A program made the position numbers and the translations under genes. A model generated the notes under the pieces. The model was given only the letters and a program-made list of their open reading frames with translations, did not search any database and was not told where the DNA came from. This document shows, one piece after another, positions 1 through 10,213 of a DNA stretch of 64,000 nt (positions are counted from its first letter, which is position 1; the number at the start of each line of letters is the position of its first letter). Origin of the DNA: Aphelocoma coerulescens (Eukaryota > Chordata > Aves > Passeriformes > Corvidae); the NCBI RefSeq assembly GCF_041296385.1, contig NC_091034.1:2988807-3052806 (forward strand). Direction: 5' to 3'.

Positions 1-112
1 GGGCTCGGGTGCGCGTCGTCCGGGCTTGCGAGACGAGCGTGGCTGCCACTCTCCTGCCTGCAGAATTCACCTTACAGCCTCAGGAAGGAGGACGACGCGC
101 CACAGTTACTTG

Positions 113-127
113 TGCTGCTGCTGCTGC
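113..127 (+). repeat. (TGC)5 trinucleotide run, once per unit
   Basis: Five perfect TGC repeats followed by CTAG, recurring at the same offset in every unit. No unit changes length, so the run has not expanded or contracted in any of the 44 copies. Five repeats is below the length at which such runs usually become unstable. Confidence 0.9.
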
Positions 128-174
128 CTAGTCCTCTTGCAGAGCTCTGTGGAGGCAAATGCACTTCCCTTCCG

Positions 175-191
175 TCTCCGAGTTTCGGAGA
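175..191. other. Perfect 7-bp stem with 3-nt loop, once per unit
   Basis: TCTCCGA at 175-181 and TCGGAGA at 185-191 are perfect reverse complements separated by GTT. The feature recurs every 1459 bp. The private change at 4559 in unit 4 lies in the loop and leaves the stem intact. Function is unknown. At this size it could be chance in GC-rich DNA. Confidence 0.6.
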
Positions 192-310
192 ACACGATGG
201 TAGGGTGCAGCGGAGCAGGGAAGTACAGAAGTGCACCGCTGAGATTGCTGTTGCTTACGTGCAGAAGGCGAAGGTGCAAGCCAGCACTGGCTTTTGCTTC
301 TAGAGCCGTT

Positions 311-333
311 CTCCAGGAGAGCAGCTGCTGGAG
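311..333. other. Short inverted repeat around a GCAGCTGC palindrome, once per unit
   Basis: CTCCAG at 311-316 and CTGGAG at 328-333 are reverse complements. The self-complementary octamer GCAGCTGC at 321-328 lies between them and shares its last base with the right arm. It is present at the same offset in each unit. No function can be assigned. Confidence 0.45.
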
Positions 334-600
334 GTTGACAGCGGTAGCTGCGAGGCTGAAAAACAAGGCAGGACGTCGGGCTTAGAAGAAAGGCACAGGG
401 GCCACAGTGTGATGTGCGCTTTTGGAAGGCTGCTCGGAGAAGGGGCACTTTCGGAGAGCTTTCTGCTTTGACCTGTGCTCCTGGCCGAGCTCTAGCTGCT
501 GGGACTCTGAAAGGCTGAATGACTAGGAAAGTGCTTGTGTCCACGCTGTGGATTGAGCACGATCCTTTTTGCAGCAGCGAGAACACACTCGGCCCACTGG

Positions 601-614
601 GCTCGTGAACGAGC
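601..614. other. Near-perfect 14-bp palindrome, once per unit
   Basis: GCTCGT at 601-606 and ACGAGC at 609-614 are exact reverse complements with only GA between them. It ends 11 bp before the common G/T variable base at offset 626 and 6 bp before the palindrome at 621-630. It could be a dyad protein-binding site, but that is inference only. Confidence 0.5.
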
Positions 615-620
615 GTTTAC

Positions 621-630
621 CAGACGTCTG
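621..630. other. 10-bp perfect palindrome, intact only in G-type units
   Basis: CAGACGTCTG at 621-630 is fully self-complementary and centred on a CpG. Offset 626 is the G of that CpG. In the 29 units with T at this base the palindrome and its GACGTC core are lost. It is intact in unit 1 and in the 14 GA units: 3, 5, 7, 9, 10, 16, 18, 21, 31, 33, 35, 38, 41 and 44. Confidence 0.75.
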
Positions 631-743
631 CAATTCGGTGCACTGCACACACAAGCCCGGTGCTCCCCGGTTTCTTTCTCCGCCTGCCGTTGTCTGGACA
701 GAAGAGAAGCCCAGCCACGGCATCCTACTCGGCCGCTTTTCGG

Positions 744-768
744 CGTGTGCACTGCCCGCATACACACG
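744..768. other. 6-bp inverted repeat with 13-nt spacer, once per unit
   Basis: CGTGTG at 744-749 and CACACG at 763-768 are reverse complements. The private change at 60564 in unit 42 (offset 745) breaks one base pair. This is weak structural evidence only. Confidence 0.35.
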
Positions 769-1300
769 GGTGCTGTGCTCGGCTTTCCCTCGGCTCCAGG
801 CACAAGGGTGCTTTCTCAGTTTTGCAGCGTCCCCGGTTCCCCACGTTGCCCTCGCTCAGCGAAACGTGCCGGGGGAGCAGCACTTGCTGGATGAGTCTTT
901 CCGTGTGCAAGACTTTGAACGCAGCACCACAATCTGGGCCACGAGGAAGCCTTGATGAAGAAGGTGGTTTTGTCCTGGCACCTCTCTCCAGTGCGAGATG
1001 CCTGCCGAAGCTCTTTGCCTCTTGCGAGAGTGCGGTGGGCAGCGGGGTAAACTGGAGCCGAGAAGGACCGGGCAGACAGCACCGCCATCCGACAGGTGCT
1101 TTGCAGGTTGTGCCGGGGAAAGCGGACTGGCCCTGGCTGGAAGGCGCTGCAGCTAGGCGCTCCCCCAAGTGTCGGAGGCAAAGGCCGCGTGAGCTTGCCG
1201 TCCCCGGCACGGCTCTCTGTGCGAGACGTAGCCCAGAAGCTTTCCCTTTCCATTCAGAGCACCAGAGAGGCAGAATGCAGTGGTACGTATTGCTCAGGAG

Positions 1301-1500
1301 GAAAGGGGCACGGCCCGGCCGCGTTCGGGCAGAAGCAGCGCGCTGGAGCGCTTCGCTGCCGGCACAGAGTTCCGGGCGAGAGGCAGACGACCGGTCCGCC
1401 TCCGGGAGAACGAAGGTACGGCGTGCTCGAAAAGGCGAGGAACGAAGCCGCGGAGCACCGGGCTCGGGTGCGCGTCGTCCGGGCTTGCGAGACGAGCGTG
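1301..1500. promoter_or_regulatory. CpG-dense, CpG-island-like segment crossing the unit boundary
   Basis: By eye about 33 CpG dinucleotides lie in these 200 bp, far denser than the rest of the unit and with very high GC. The segment recurs every 1459 bp (offset 1301 through offset 41 of the next unit). CpG islands often mark promoters in vertebrates, so each unit could carry a promoter. However, I see no TATA box, initiator, GC-box cluster or known promoter element to support that. It could simply be a compositionally biased part of a silent satellite. The rare CpG transitions at 27579, 33415 and 59763 fall inside it. Confidence 0.4.
1337..1352. other. 5-bp inverted repeat within the CpG-dense segment
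   Basis: AGCGC at 1337-1341 and GCGCT at 1348-1352 are reverse complements around a 6-nt spacer. It is repeated once per unit. Short stems like this are expected by chance in such GC-rich sequence. Confidence 0.3.
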
Positions 1501-2918
1501 GCTGCCACTCTCCTGCCTGCAGAATTCACCTTACAGCCTCAGGAAGGAGGACGACGCGCCACAGTTACTTGTGCTGCTGCTGCTGCCTAGTCCTCTTGCA
1601 GAGCTCTGTGGAGGCAAATGCACTTCCCTTCCGTCTCCGAGTTTCGGAGAACACGATGGTAGGGTGCAGCGGAGCAGGGAAGTACAGAAGTGCACCGCTG
1701 AGATTGCTGTTGCTTACGTGCAGAAGGCGAAGGTGCAAGCCAGCACTGGCTTTTGCTTCTAGAGCCGTTCTCCAGGAGAGCAGCTGCTGGAGGTTGACAG
1801 CGGTAGCTGCGAGGCTGAAAAACAAGGCAGGACGTCGGGCTTAGAAGAAAGGCACAGGGGCCACAGTGTGATGTGCGCTTTTGGAAGGCTGCTCGGAGAA
1901 GGGGCACTTTCGGAGAGCTTTCTGCTTTGACCTGTGCTCCTGGCCGAGCTCTAGCTGCTGGGACTCTGAAAGGCTGAATGACTAGGAAAGTGCTTGTGTC
2001 CACGCTGTGGATTGAGCACGATCCTTTTTGCAGCAGCGAGAACACACTCGGCCCACTGGGCTCGTGAACGAGCGTTTACCAGACTTCTGCAATTCGGTGC
2101 ACTGCACACACAAGCCCGGTGCTCCCCGGTTTCTTTCTCCGCCTGCCGTTGTCTGGACAGAAGAGAAGCCCAGCCACGGCATCCTACTCGGCCGCTTTTC
2201 GGCGTGTGCACTGCCCGCATACACACGGGTGCTGTGCTCGGCTTTCCCTCGGCTCCAGGCACAAGGGTGCTTTCTCAGTTTTGCAGCGTCCCCGGTTCCC
2301 CACGTTGCCCTCGCTCAGCGAAACGTGCCGGGGGAGAAGCACTTGCTGGATGAGTCTTTCCGTGTGCAAGACTTTGAACGCAGCACCACAATCTGGGCCA
2401 CGAGGAAGCCTTGATGAAGAAGGTGGTTTTGTCCTGGCACCTCTCTCCAGTGCGAGATGCCTGCCGAAGCTCTTTGCCTCTTGCGAGAGTGCGGTGGGCA
2501 GCGGGGTAAACTGGAGCCGAGAAGGACCGGGCAGACAGCACCGCCATCCGACAGGTGCTTTGCAGGTTGTGCCGGGGAAAGCGGACTGGCCCTGGCTGGA
2601 AGGCGCTGCAGCTAGGCGCTCCCCCAAGTGTCGGAGGCAAAGGCCGCGTGAGCTTGCCGTCCCCGGCACGGCTCTCTGTGCGAGACGTAGCCCAGAAGCT
2701 TTCCCTTTCCATTCAGAGCACCAGAGAGGCAGAATGCAGTGGTACGTATTGCTCAGGAGGAAAGGGGCACGGCCCGGCCGCGTTCGGGCAGAAGCAGCGC
2801 GCTGGAGCGCTTCGCTGCCGGCACAGAGTTCCGGGCGAGAGGCAGACGACCGGTCCGCCTCCGGGAGAACGAAGGTACGGCGTGCTCGAAAAGGCGAGGA
2901 ACGAAGCCGCGGAGCACC
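1460..2918 (+). repeat. Satellite unit 2, subtype TA
   Basis: T at 2085, A at 2337. No private change seen. Confidence 0.95.
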
Positions 2919-4377
2919 GGGCTCGGGTGCGCGTCGTCCGGGCTTGCGAGACGAGCGTGGCTGCCACTCTCCTGCCTGCAGAATTCACCTTACAGCCTCA
3001 GGAAGGAGGACGACGCGCCACAGTTACTTGTGCTGCTGCTGCTGCCTAGTCCTCTTGCAGAGCTCTGTGGAGGCAAATGCACTTCCCTTCCGTCTCCGAG
3101 TTTCGGAGAACACGATGGTAGGGTGCAGCGGAGCAGGGAAGTACAGAAGTGCACCGCTGAGATTGCTGTTGCTTACGTGCAGAAGGCGAAGGTGCAAGCC
3201 AGCACTGGCTTTTGCTTCTAGAGCCGTTCTCCAGGAGAGCAGCTGCTGGAGGTTGACAGCGGTAGCTGCGAGGCTGAAAAACAAGGCAGGACGTCGGGCT
3301 TAGAAGAAAGGCACAGGGGCCACAGTGTGATGTGCGCTTTTGGAAGGCTGCTCGGAGAAGGGGCACTTTCGGAGAGCTTTCTGCTTTGACCTGTGCTCCT
3401 GGCCGAGCTCTAGCTGCTGGGACTCTGAAAGGCTGAATGACTAGGAAAGTGCTTGTGTCCACGCTGTGGATTGAGCACGATCCTTTTTGCAGCAGCGAGA
3501 ACACACTCGGCCCACTGGGCTCGTGAACGAGCGTTTACCAGACGTCTGCAATTCGGTGCACTGCACACACAAGCCCGGTGCTCCCCGGTTTCTTTCTCCG
3601 CCTGCCGTTGTCTGGACAGAAGAGAAGCCCAGCCACGGCATCCTACTCGGCCGCTTTTCGGCGTGTGCACTGCCCGCATACACACGGGTGCTGTGCTCGG
3701 CTTTCCCTCGGCTCCAGGCACAAGGGTGCTTTCTCAGTTTTGCAGCGTCCCCGGTTCCCCACGTTGCCCTCGCTCAGCGAAACGTGCCGGGGGAGAAGCA
3801 CTTGCTGGATGAGTCTTTCCGTGTGCAAGACTTTGAACGCAGCACCACAATCTGGGCCACGAGGAAGCCTTGATGAAGAAGGTGGTTTTGTCCTGGCACC
3901 TCTCTCCAGTGCGAGATGCCTGCCGAAGCTCTTTGCCTCTTGCGAGAGTGCGGTGGGCAGCGGGGTAAACTGGAGCCGAGAAGGACCGGGCAGACAGCAC
4001 CGCCATCCGACAGGTGCTTTGCAGGTTGTGCCGGGGAAAGCGGACTGGCCCTGGCTGGAAGGCGCTGCAGCTAGGCGCTCCCCCAAGTGTCGGAGGCAAA
4101 GGCCGCGTGAGCTTGCCGTCCCCGGCACGGCTCTCTGTGCGAGACGTAGCCCAGAAGCTTTCCCTTTCCATTCAGAGCACCAGAGAGGCAGAATGCAGTG
4201 GTACGTATTGCTCAGGAGGAAAGGGGCACGGCCCGGCCGCGTTCGGGCAGAAGCAGCGCGCTGGAGCGCTTCGCTGCCGGCACAGAGTTCCGGGCGAGAG
4301 GCAGACGACCGGTCCGCCTCCGGGAGAACGAAGGTACGGCGTGCTCGAAAAGGCGAGGAACGAAGCCGCGGAGCACC
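2919..4377 (+). repeat. Satellite unit 3, subtype GA
   Basis: G at 3544, A at 3796. First unit of the first GA-TC alternating run. Confidence 0.95.
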
Positions 4378-5836
4378 GGGCTCGGGTGCGCGTCGTCCGG
4401 GCTTGCGAGACGAGCGTGGCTGCCACTCTCCTGCCTGCAGAATTCACCTTACAGCCTCAGGAAGGAGGACGACGCGCCACAGTTACTTGTGCTGCTGCTG
4501 CTGCCTAGTCCTCTTGCAGAGCTCTGTGGAGGCAAATGCACTTCCCTTCCGTCTCCGACTTTCGGAGAACACGATGGTAGGGTGCAGCGGAGCAGGGAAG
4601 TACAGAAGTGCACCGCTGAGATTGCTGTTGCTTACGTGCAGAAGGCGAAGGTGCAAGCCAGCACTGGCTTTTGCTTCTAGAGCCGTTCTCCAGGAGAGCA
4701 GCTGCTGGAGGTTGACAGCGGTAGCTGCGAGGCTGAAAAACAAGGCAGGACGTCGGGCTTAGAAGAAAGGCACAGGGGCCACAGTGTGATGTGCGCTTTT
4801 GGAAGGCTGCTCGGAGAAGGGGCACTTTCGGAGAGCTTTCTGCTTTGACCTGTGCTCCTGGCCGAGCTCTAGCTGCTGGGACTCTGAAAGGCTGAATGAC
4901 TAGGAAAGTGCTTGTGTCCACGCTGTGGATTGAGCACAATCCTTTTTGCAGCAGCGAGAACACACTCGGCCCACTGGGCTCGTGAACGAGCGTTTACCAG
5001 ACTTCTGCAATTCGGTGCACTGCACACACAAGCCCGGTGCTCCCCGGTTTCTTTCTCCGCCTGCCGTTGTCTGGACAGAAGAGAAGCCCAGCCACGGCAT
5101 CCTACTCGGCCGCTTTTCGGCGTGTGCACTGCCCGCATACACACGGGTGCTGTGCTCGGCTTTCCCTCGGCTCCAGGCACAAGGGTGCTTTCTCAGTTTT
5201 GCAGCGTCCCCGGTTCCCCACGTTGCCCTCGCTCAGCGAAACGTGCCGGGGGAGCAGCACTTGCTGGATGAGTCTTTCCGTGTGCAAGACTTTGAACGCA
5301 GCACCACAATCTGGGCCACGAGGAAGCCTTGATGAAGAAGGTGGTTTTGTCCTGGCACCTCTCTCCAGTGCGAGATGCCTGCCGAAGCTCTTTGCCTCTT
5401 GCGAGAGTGCGGTGGGCCGCGGGGTAAACTGGAGCCGAGAAGGACCGGGCAGACAGCACCGCCATCCGACAGGTGCTTTGCAGGTTGTGCCGGGGAAAGC
5501 GGACTGGCCCTGGCTGGAAGGCGCTGCAGCTAGGCGCTCCCCCAAGTGTCGGAGGCAAAGGCCGCGTGAGCTTGCCGTCCCCGGCACGGCTCTCTGTGCG
5601 AGACGTAGCCCAGAAGCTTTCCCTTTCCATTCAGAGCACCAGAGAGGCAGAATGCAGTGGTACGTATTGCTCAGGAGGAAAGGGGCACGGCCCGGCCGCG
5701 TTCGGGCAGAAGCAGCGCGCTGGAGCGCTTCGCTGCCGGCACAGAGTTCCGGGCGAGAGGCAGACGACCGGTCCGCCTCCGGGAGAACGAAGGTACGGCG
5801 TGCTCGAAAAGGCGAGGAACGAAGCCGCGGAGCACC
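4378..5836 (+). repeat. Satellite unit 4, subtype TC, three private substitutions
   Basis: T at 5003, C at 5255. Private changes are G to C at 4559 (offset 182, in the loop of a 7-bp stem), G to A at 4938 (offset 561, a CpG transition) and A to C at 5418 (offset 1041). It is the most divergent unit in the window. Confidence 0.95.
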
Positions 5837-7295
5837 GGGCTCGGGTGCGCGTCGTCCGGGCTTGCGAGACGAGCGTGGCTGCCACTCTCCTGCCTGCAGA
5901 ATTCACCTTACAGCCTCAGGAAGGAGGACGACGCGCCACAGTTACTTGTGCTGCTGCTGCTGCCTAGTCCTCTTGCAGAGCTCTGTGGAGGCAAATGCAC
6001 TTCCCTTCCGTCTCCGAGTTTCGGAGAACACGATGGTAGGGTGCAGCGGAGCAGGGAAGTACAGAAGTGCACCGCTGAGATTGCTGTTGCTTACGTGCAG
6101 AAGGCGAAGGTGCAAGCCAGCACTGGCTTTTGCTTCTAGAGCCGTTCTCCAGGAGAGCAGCTGCTGGAGGTTGACAGCGGTAGCTGCGAGGCTGAAAAAC
6201 AAGGCAGGACGTCGGGCTTAGAAGAAAGGCACAGGGGCCACAGTGTGATGTGCGCTTTTGGAAGGCTGCTCGGAGAAGGGGCACTTTCGGAGAGCTTTCT
6301 GCTTTGACCTGTGCTCCTGGCCGAGCTCTAGCTGCTGGGACTCTGAAAGGCTGAATGACTAGGAAAGTGCTTGTGTCCACGCTGTGGATTGAGCACGATC
6401 CTTTTTGCAGCAGCGAGAACACACTCGGCCCACTGGGCTCGTGAACGAGCGTTTACCAGACGTCTGCAATTCGGTGCACTGCACACACAAGCCCGGTGCT
6501 CCCCGGTTTCTTTCTCCGCCTGCCGTTGTCTGGACAGAAGAGAAGCCCAGCCACGGCATCCTACTCGGCCGCTTTTCGGCGTGTGCACTGCCCGCATACA
6601 CACGGGTGCTGTGCTCGGCTTTCCCTCGGCTCCAGGCACAAGGGTGCTTTCTCAGTTTTGCAGCGTCCCCGGTTCCCCACGTTGCCCTCGCTCAGCGAAA
6701 CGTGCCGGGGGAGAAGCACTTGCTGGATGAGTCTTTCCGTGTGCAAGACTTTGAACGCAGCACCACAATCTGGGCCACGAGGAAGCCTTGATGAAGAAGG
6801 TGGTTTTGTCCTGGCACCTCTCTCCAGTGCGAGATGCCTGCCGAAGCTCTTTGCCTCTTGCGAGAGTGCGGTGGGCAGCGGGGTAAACTGGAGCCGAGAA
6901 GGACCGGGCAGACAGCACCGCCATCCGACAGGTGCTTTGCAGGTTGTGCCGGGGAAAGCGGACTGGCCCTGGCTGGAAGGCGCTGCAGCTAGGCGCTCCC
7001 CCAAGTGTCGGAGGCAAAGGCCGCGTGAGCTTGCCGTCCCCGGCACGGCTCTCTGTGCGAGACGTAGCCCAGAAGCTTTCCCTTTCCATTCAGAGCACCA
7101 GAGAGGCAGAATGCAGTGGTACGTATTGCTCAGGAGGAAAGGGGCACGGCCCGGCCGCGTTCGGGCAGAAGCAGCGCGCTGGAGCGCTTCGCTGCCGGCA
7201 CAGAGTTCCGGGCGAGAGGCAGACGACCGGTCCGCCTCCGGGAGAACGAAGGTACGGCGTGCTCGAAAAGGCGAGGAACGAAGCCGCGGAGCACC
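5837..7295 (+). repeat. Satellite unit 5, subtype GA
   Basis: G at 6462, A at 6714. No private change seen. Confidence 0.95.
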
Positions 7296-8754
7296 GGGCT
7301 CGGGTGCGCGTCGTCCGGGCTTGCGAGACGAGCGTGGCTGCCACTCTCCTGCCTGCAGAATTCACCTTACAGCCTCAGGAAGGAGGACGACGCGCCACAG
7401 TTACTTGTGCTGCTGCTGCTGCCTAGTCCTCTTGCAGAGCTCTGTGGAGGCAAATGCACTTCCCTTCCGTCTCCGAGTTTCGGAGAACACGATGGTAGGG
7501 TGCAGCGGAGCAGGGAAGTACAGAAGTGCACCGCTGAGATTGCTGTTGCTTACGTGCAGAAGGCGAAGGTGCAAGCCAGCACTGGCTTTTGCTTCTAGAG
7601 CCGTTCTCCAGGAGAGCAGCTGCTGGAGGTTGACAGCGGTAGCTGCGAGGCTGAAAAACAAGGCAGGACGTCGGGCTTAGAAGAAAGGCACAGGGGCCAC
7701 AGTGTGATGTGCGCTTTTGGAAGGCTGCTCGGAGAAGGGGCACTTTCGGAGAGCTTTCTGCTTTGACCTGTGCTCCTGGCCGAGCTCTAGCTGCTGGGAC
7801 TCTGAAAGGCTGAATGACTAGGAAAGTGCTTGTGTCCACGCTGTGGATTGAGCACGATCCTTTTTGCAGCAGCGAGAACACACTCGGCCCACTGGGCTCG
7901 TGAACGAGCGTTTACCAGACTTCTGCAATTCGGTGCACTGCACACACAAGCCCGGTGCTCCCCGGTTTCTTTCTCCGCCTGCCGTTGTCTGGACAGAAGA
8001 GAAGCCCAGCCACGGCATCCTACTCGGCCGCTTTTCGGCGTGTGCACTGCCCGCATACACACGGGTGCTGTGCTCGGCTTTCCCTCGGCTCCAGGCACAA
8101 GGGTGCTTTCTCAGTTTTGCAGCGTCCCCGGTTCCCCACGTTGCCCTCGCTCAGCGAAACGTGCCGGGGGAGCAGCACTTGCTGGATGAGTCTTTCCGTG
8201 TGCAAGACTTTGAACGCAGCACCACAATCTGGGCCACGAGGAAGCCTTGATGAAGAAGGTGGTTTTGTCCTGGCACCTCTCTCCAGTGCGAGATGCCTGC
8301 CGAAGCTCTTTGCCTCTTGCGAGAGTGCGGTGGGCAGCGGGGTAAACTGGAGCCGAGAAGGACCGGGCAGACAGCACCGCCATCCGACAGGTGCTTTGCA
8401 GGTTGTGCCGGGGAAAGCGGACTGGCCCTGGCTGGAAGGCGCTGCAGCTAGGCGCTCCCCCAAGTGTCGGAGGCAAAGGCCGCGTGAGCTTGCCGTCCCC
8501 GGCACGGCTCTCTGTGCGAGACGTAGCCCAGAAGCTTTCCCTTTCCATTCAGAGCACCAGAGAGGCAGAATGCAGTGGTACGTATTGCTCAGGAGGAAAG
8601 GGGCACGGCCCGGCCGCGTTCGGGCAGAAGCAGCGCGCTGGAGCGCTTCGCTGCCGGCACAGAGTTCCGGGCGAGAGGCAGACGACCGGTCCGCCTCCGG
8701 GAGAACGAAGGTACGGCGTGCTCGAAAAGGCGAGGAACGAAGCCGCGGAGCACC
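7296..8754 (+). repeat. Satellite unit 6, subtype TC
   Basis: T at 7921, C at 8173. No private change seen. Confidence 0.95.
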
Positions 8755-10213
8755 GGGCTCGGGTGCGCGTCGTCCGGGCTTGCGAGACGAGCGTGGCTGC
8801 CACTCTCCTGCCTGCAGAATTCACCTTACAGCCTCAGGAAGGAGGACGACGCGCCACAGTTACTTGTGCTGCTGCTGCTGCCTAGTCCTCTTGCAGAGCT
8901 CTGTGGAGGCAAATGCACTTCCCTTCCGTCTCCGAGTTTCGGAGAACACGATGGTAGGGTGCAGCGGAGCAGGGAAGTACAGAAGTGCACCGCTGAGATT
9001 GCTGTTGCTTACGTGCAGAAGGCGAAGGTGCAAGCCAGCACTGGCTTTTGCTTCTAGAGCCGTTCTCCAGGAGAGCAGCTGCTGGAGGTTGACAGCGGTA
9101 GCTGCGAGGCTGAAAAACAAGGCAGGACGTCGGGCTTAGAAGAAAGGCACAGGGGCCACAGTGTGATGTGCGCTTTTGGAAGGCTGCTCGGAGAAGGGGC
9201 ACTTTCGGAGAGCTTTCTGCTTTGACCTGTGCTCCTGGCCGAGCTCTAGCTGCTGGGACTCTGAAAGGCTGAATGACTAGGAAAGTGCTTGTGTCCACGC
9301 TGTGGATTGAGCACGATCCTTTTTGCAGCAGCGAGAACACACTCGGCCCACTGGGCTCGTGAACGAGCGTTTACCAGACGTCTGCAATTCGGTGCACTGC
9401 ACACACAAGCCCGGTGCTCCCCGGTTTCTTTCTCCGCCTGCCGTTGTCTGGACAGAAGAGAAGCCCAGCCACGGCATCCTACTCGGCCGCTTTTCGGCGT
9501 GTGCACTGCCCGCATACACACGGGTGCTGTGCTCGGCTTTCCCTCGGCTCCAGGCACAAGGGTGCTTTCTCAGTTTTGCAGCGTCCCCGGTTCCCCACGT
9601 TGCCCTCGCTCAGCGAAACGTGCCGGGGGAGAAGCACTTGCTGGATGAGTCTTTCCGTGTGCAAGACTTTGAACGCAGCACCACAATCTGGGCCACGAGG
9701 AAGCCTTGATGAAGAAGGTGGTTTTGTCCTGGCACCTCTCTCCAGTGCGAGATGCCTGCCGAAGCTCTTTGCCTCTTGCGAGAGTGCGGTGGGCAGCGGG
9801 GTAAACTGGAGCCGAGAAGGACCGGGCAGACAGCACCGCCATCCGACAGGTGCTTTGCAGGTTGTGCCGGGGAAAGCGGACTGGCCCTGGCTGGAAGGCG
9901 CTGCAGCTAGGCGCTCCCCCAAGTGTCGGAGGCAAAGGCCGCGTGAGCTTGCCGTCCCCGGCACGGCTCTCTGTGCGAGACGTAGCCCAGAAGCTTTCCC
10001 TTTCCATTCAGAGCACCAGAGAGGCAGAATGCAGTGGTACGTATTGCTCAGGAGGAAAGGGGCACGGCCCGGCCGCGTTCGGGCAGAAGCAGCGCGCTGG
10101 AGCGCTTCGCTGCCGGCACAGAGTTCCGGGCGAGAGGCAGACGACCGGTCCGCCTCCGGGAGAACGAAGGTACGGCGTGCTCGAAAAGGCGAGGAACGAA
10201 GCCGCGGAGCACC
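8755..10213 (+). repeat. Satellite unit 7, subtype GA
   Basis: G at 9380, A at 9632. No private change seen. Confidence 0.95.

Larger units (their letters stand above)
1..1459 (+). repeat. Satellite unit 1, subtype GC (unique)
   Basis: G at 626 and C at 878. This is the only unit with this combination. Otherwise it matches the consensus and serves as the coordinate reference for offsets. Confidence 0.95.

Noticed and set aside
128..586. Minus-strand frame of 152 codons and several 60 to 160 codon frames in all registers
   Set aside because: They mostly begin with GTG or TTG, overlap each other and encode Arg/Ser/Pro/Ala-rich low-complexity sequence. They are consistent with chance open frames.
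871..880. G-rich run near 871-877 as a G-quadruplex
   Set aside because: There is only one long G run, without three further G runs close enough on the same strand.
658..1104. Several GGTGCT-containing segments (near 658, 769, 807 and 1096) as internal subrepeats of the unit
   Set aside because: Similarity is limited to about 6 to 10 bases with variable spacing and does not extend into an alignable subunit. Chance in GC-rich DNA is sufficient.
816..1253. Minus-strand ATG-started frame of 145 codons
   Set aside because: It overlaps the plus-strand frame and another minus-strand frame (725-1210). It has no domain, no promoter context and a biased composition. Its recurrence reflects the repeat, not selection.
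1..1459. Unit considered as a 5S rDNA, snRNA, tRNA or histone gene repeat
   Set aside because: I find no 5S internal control region, U-snRNA core, tRNA box B or histone coding segment in the unit on either strand.
1..1459. Unit considered as a transposon or LTR-derived element
   Set aside because: No terminal inverted repeats at a fixed junction, target-site duplication, poly-A tail or recognisable transposase or reverse-transcriptase segment is visible. Phase is arbitrary in a perfect array, so ends cannot be defined.
660..1844. Plus-strand open frame of 394 codons, repeated in every unit, considered as a multicopy gene
   Set aside because: It starts with GTG, has no recognisable domain, and overlaps other long open frames on both strands. 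Seven of eight variants inside it change the amino acid. The unit length is not a multiple of three. GC-rich DNA with few stops explains it.
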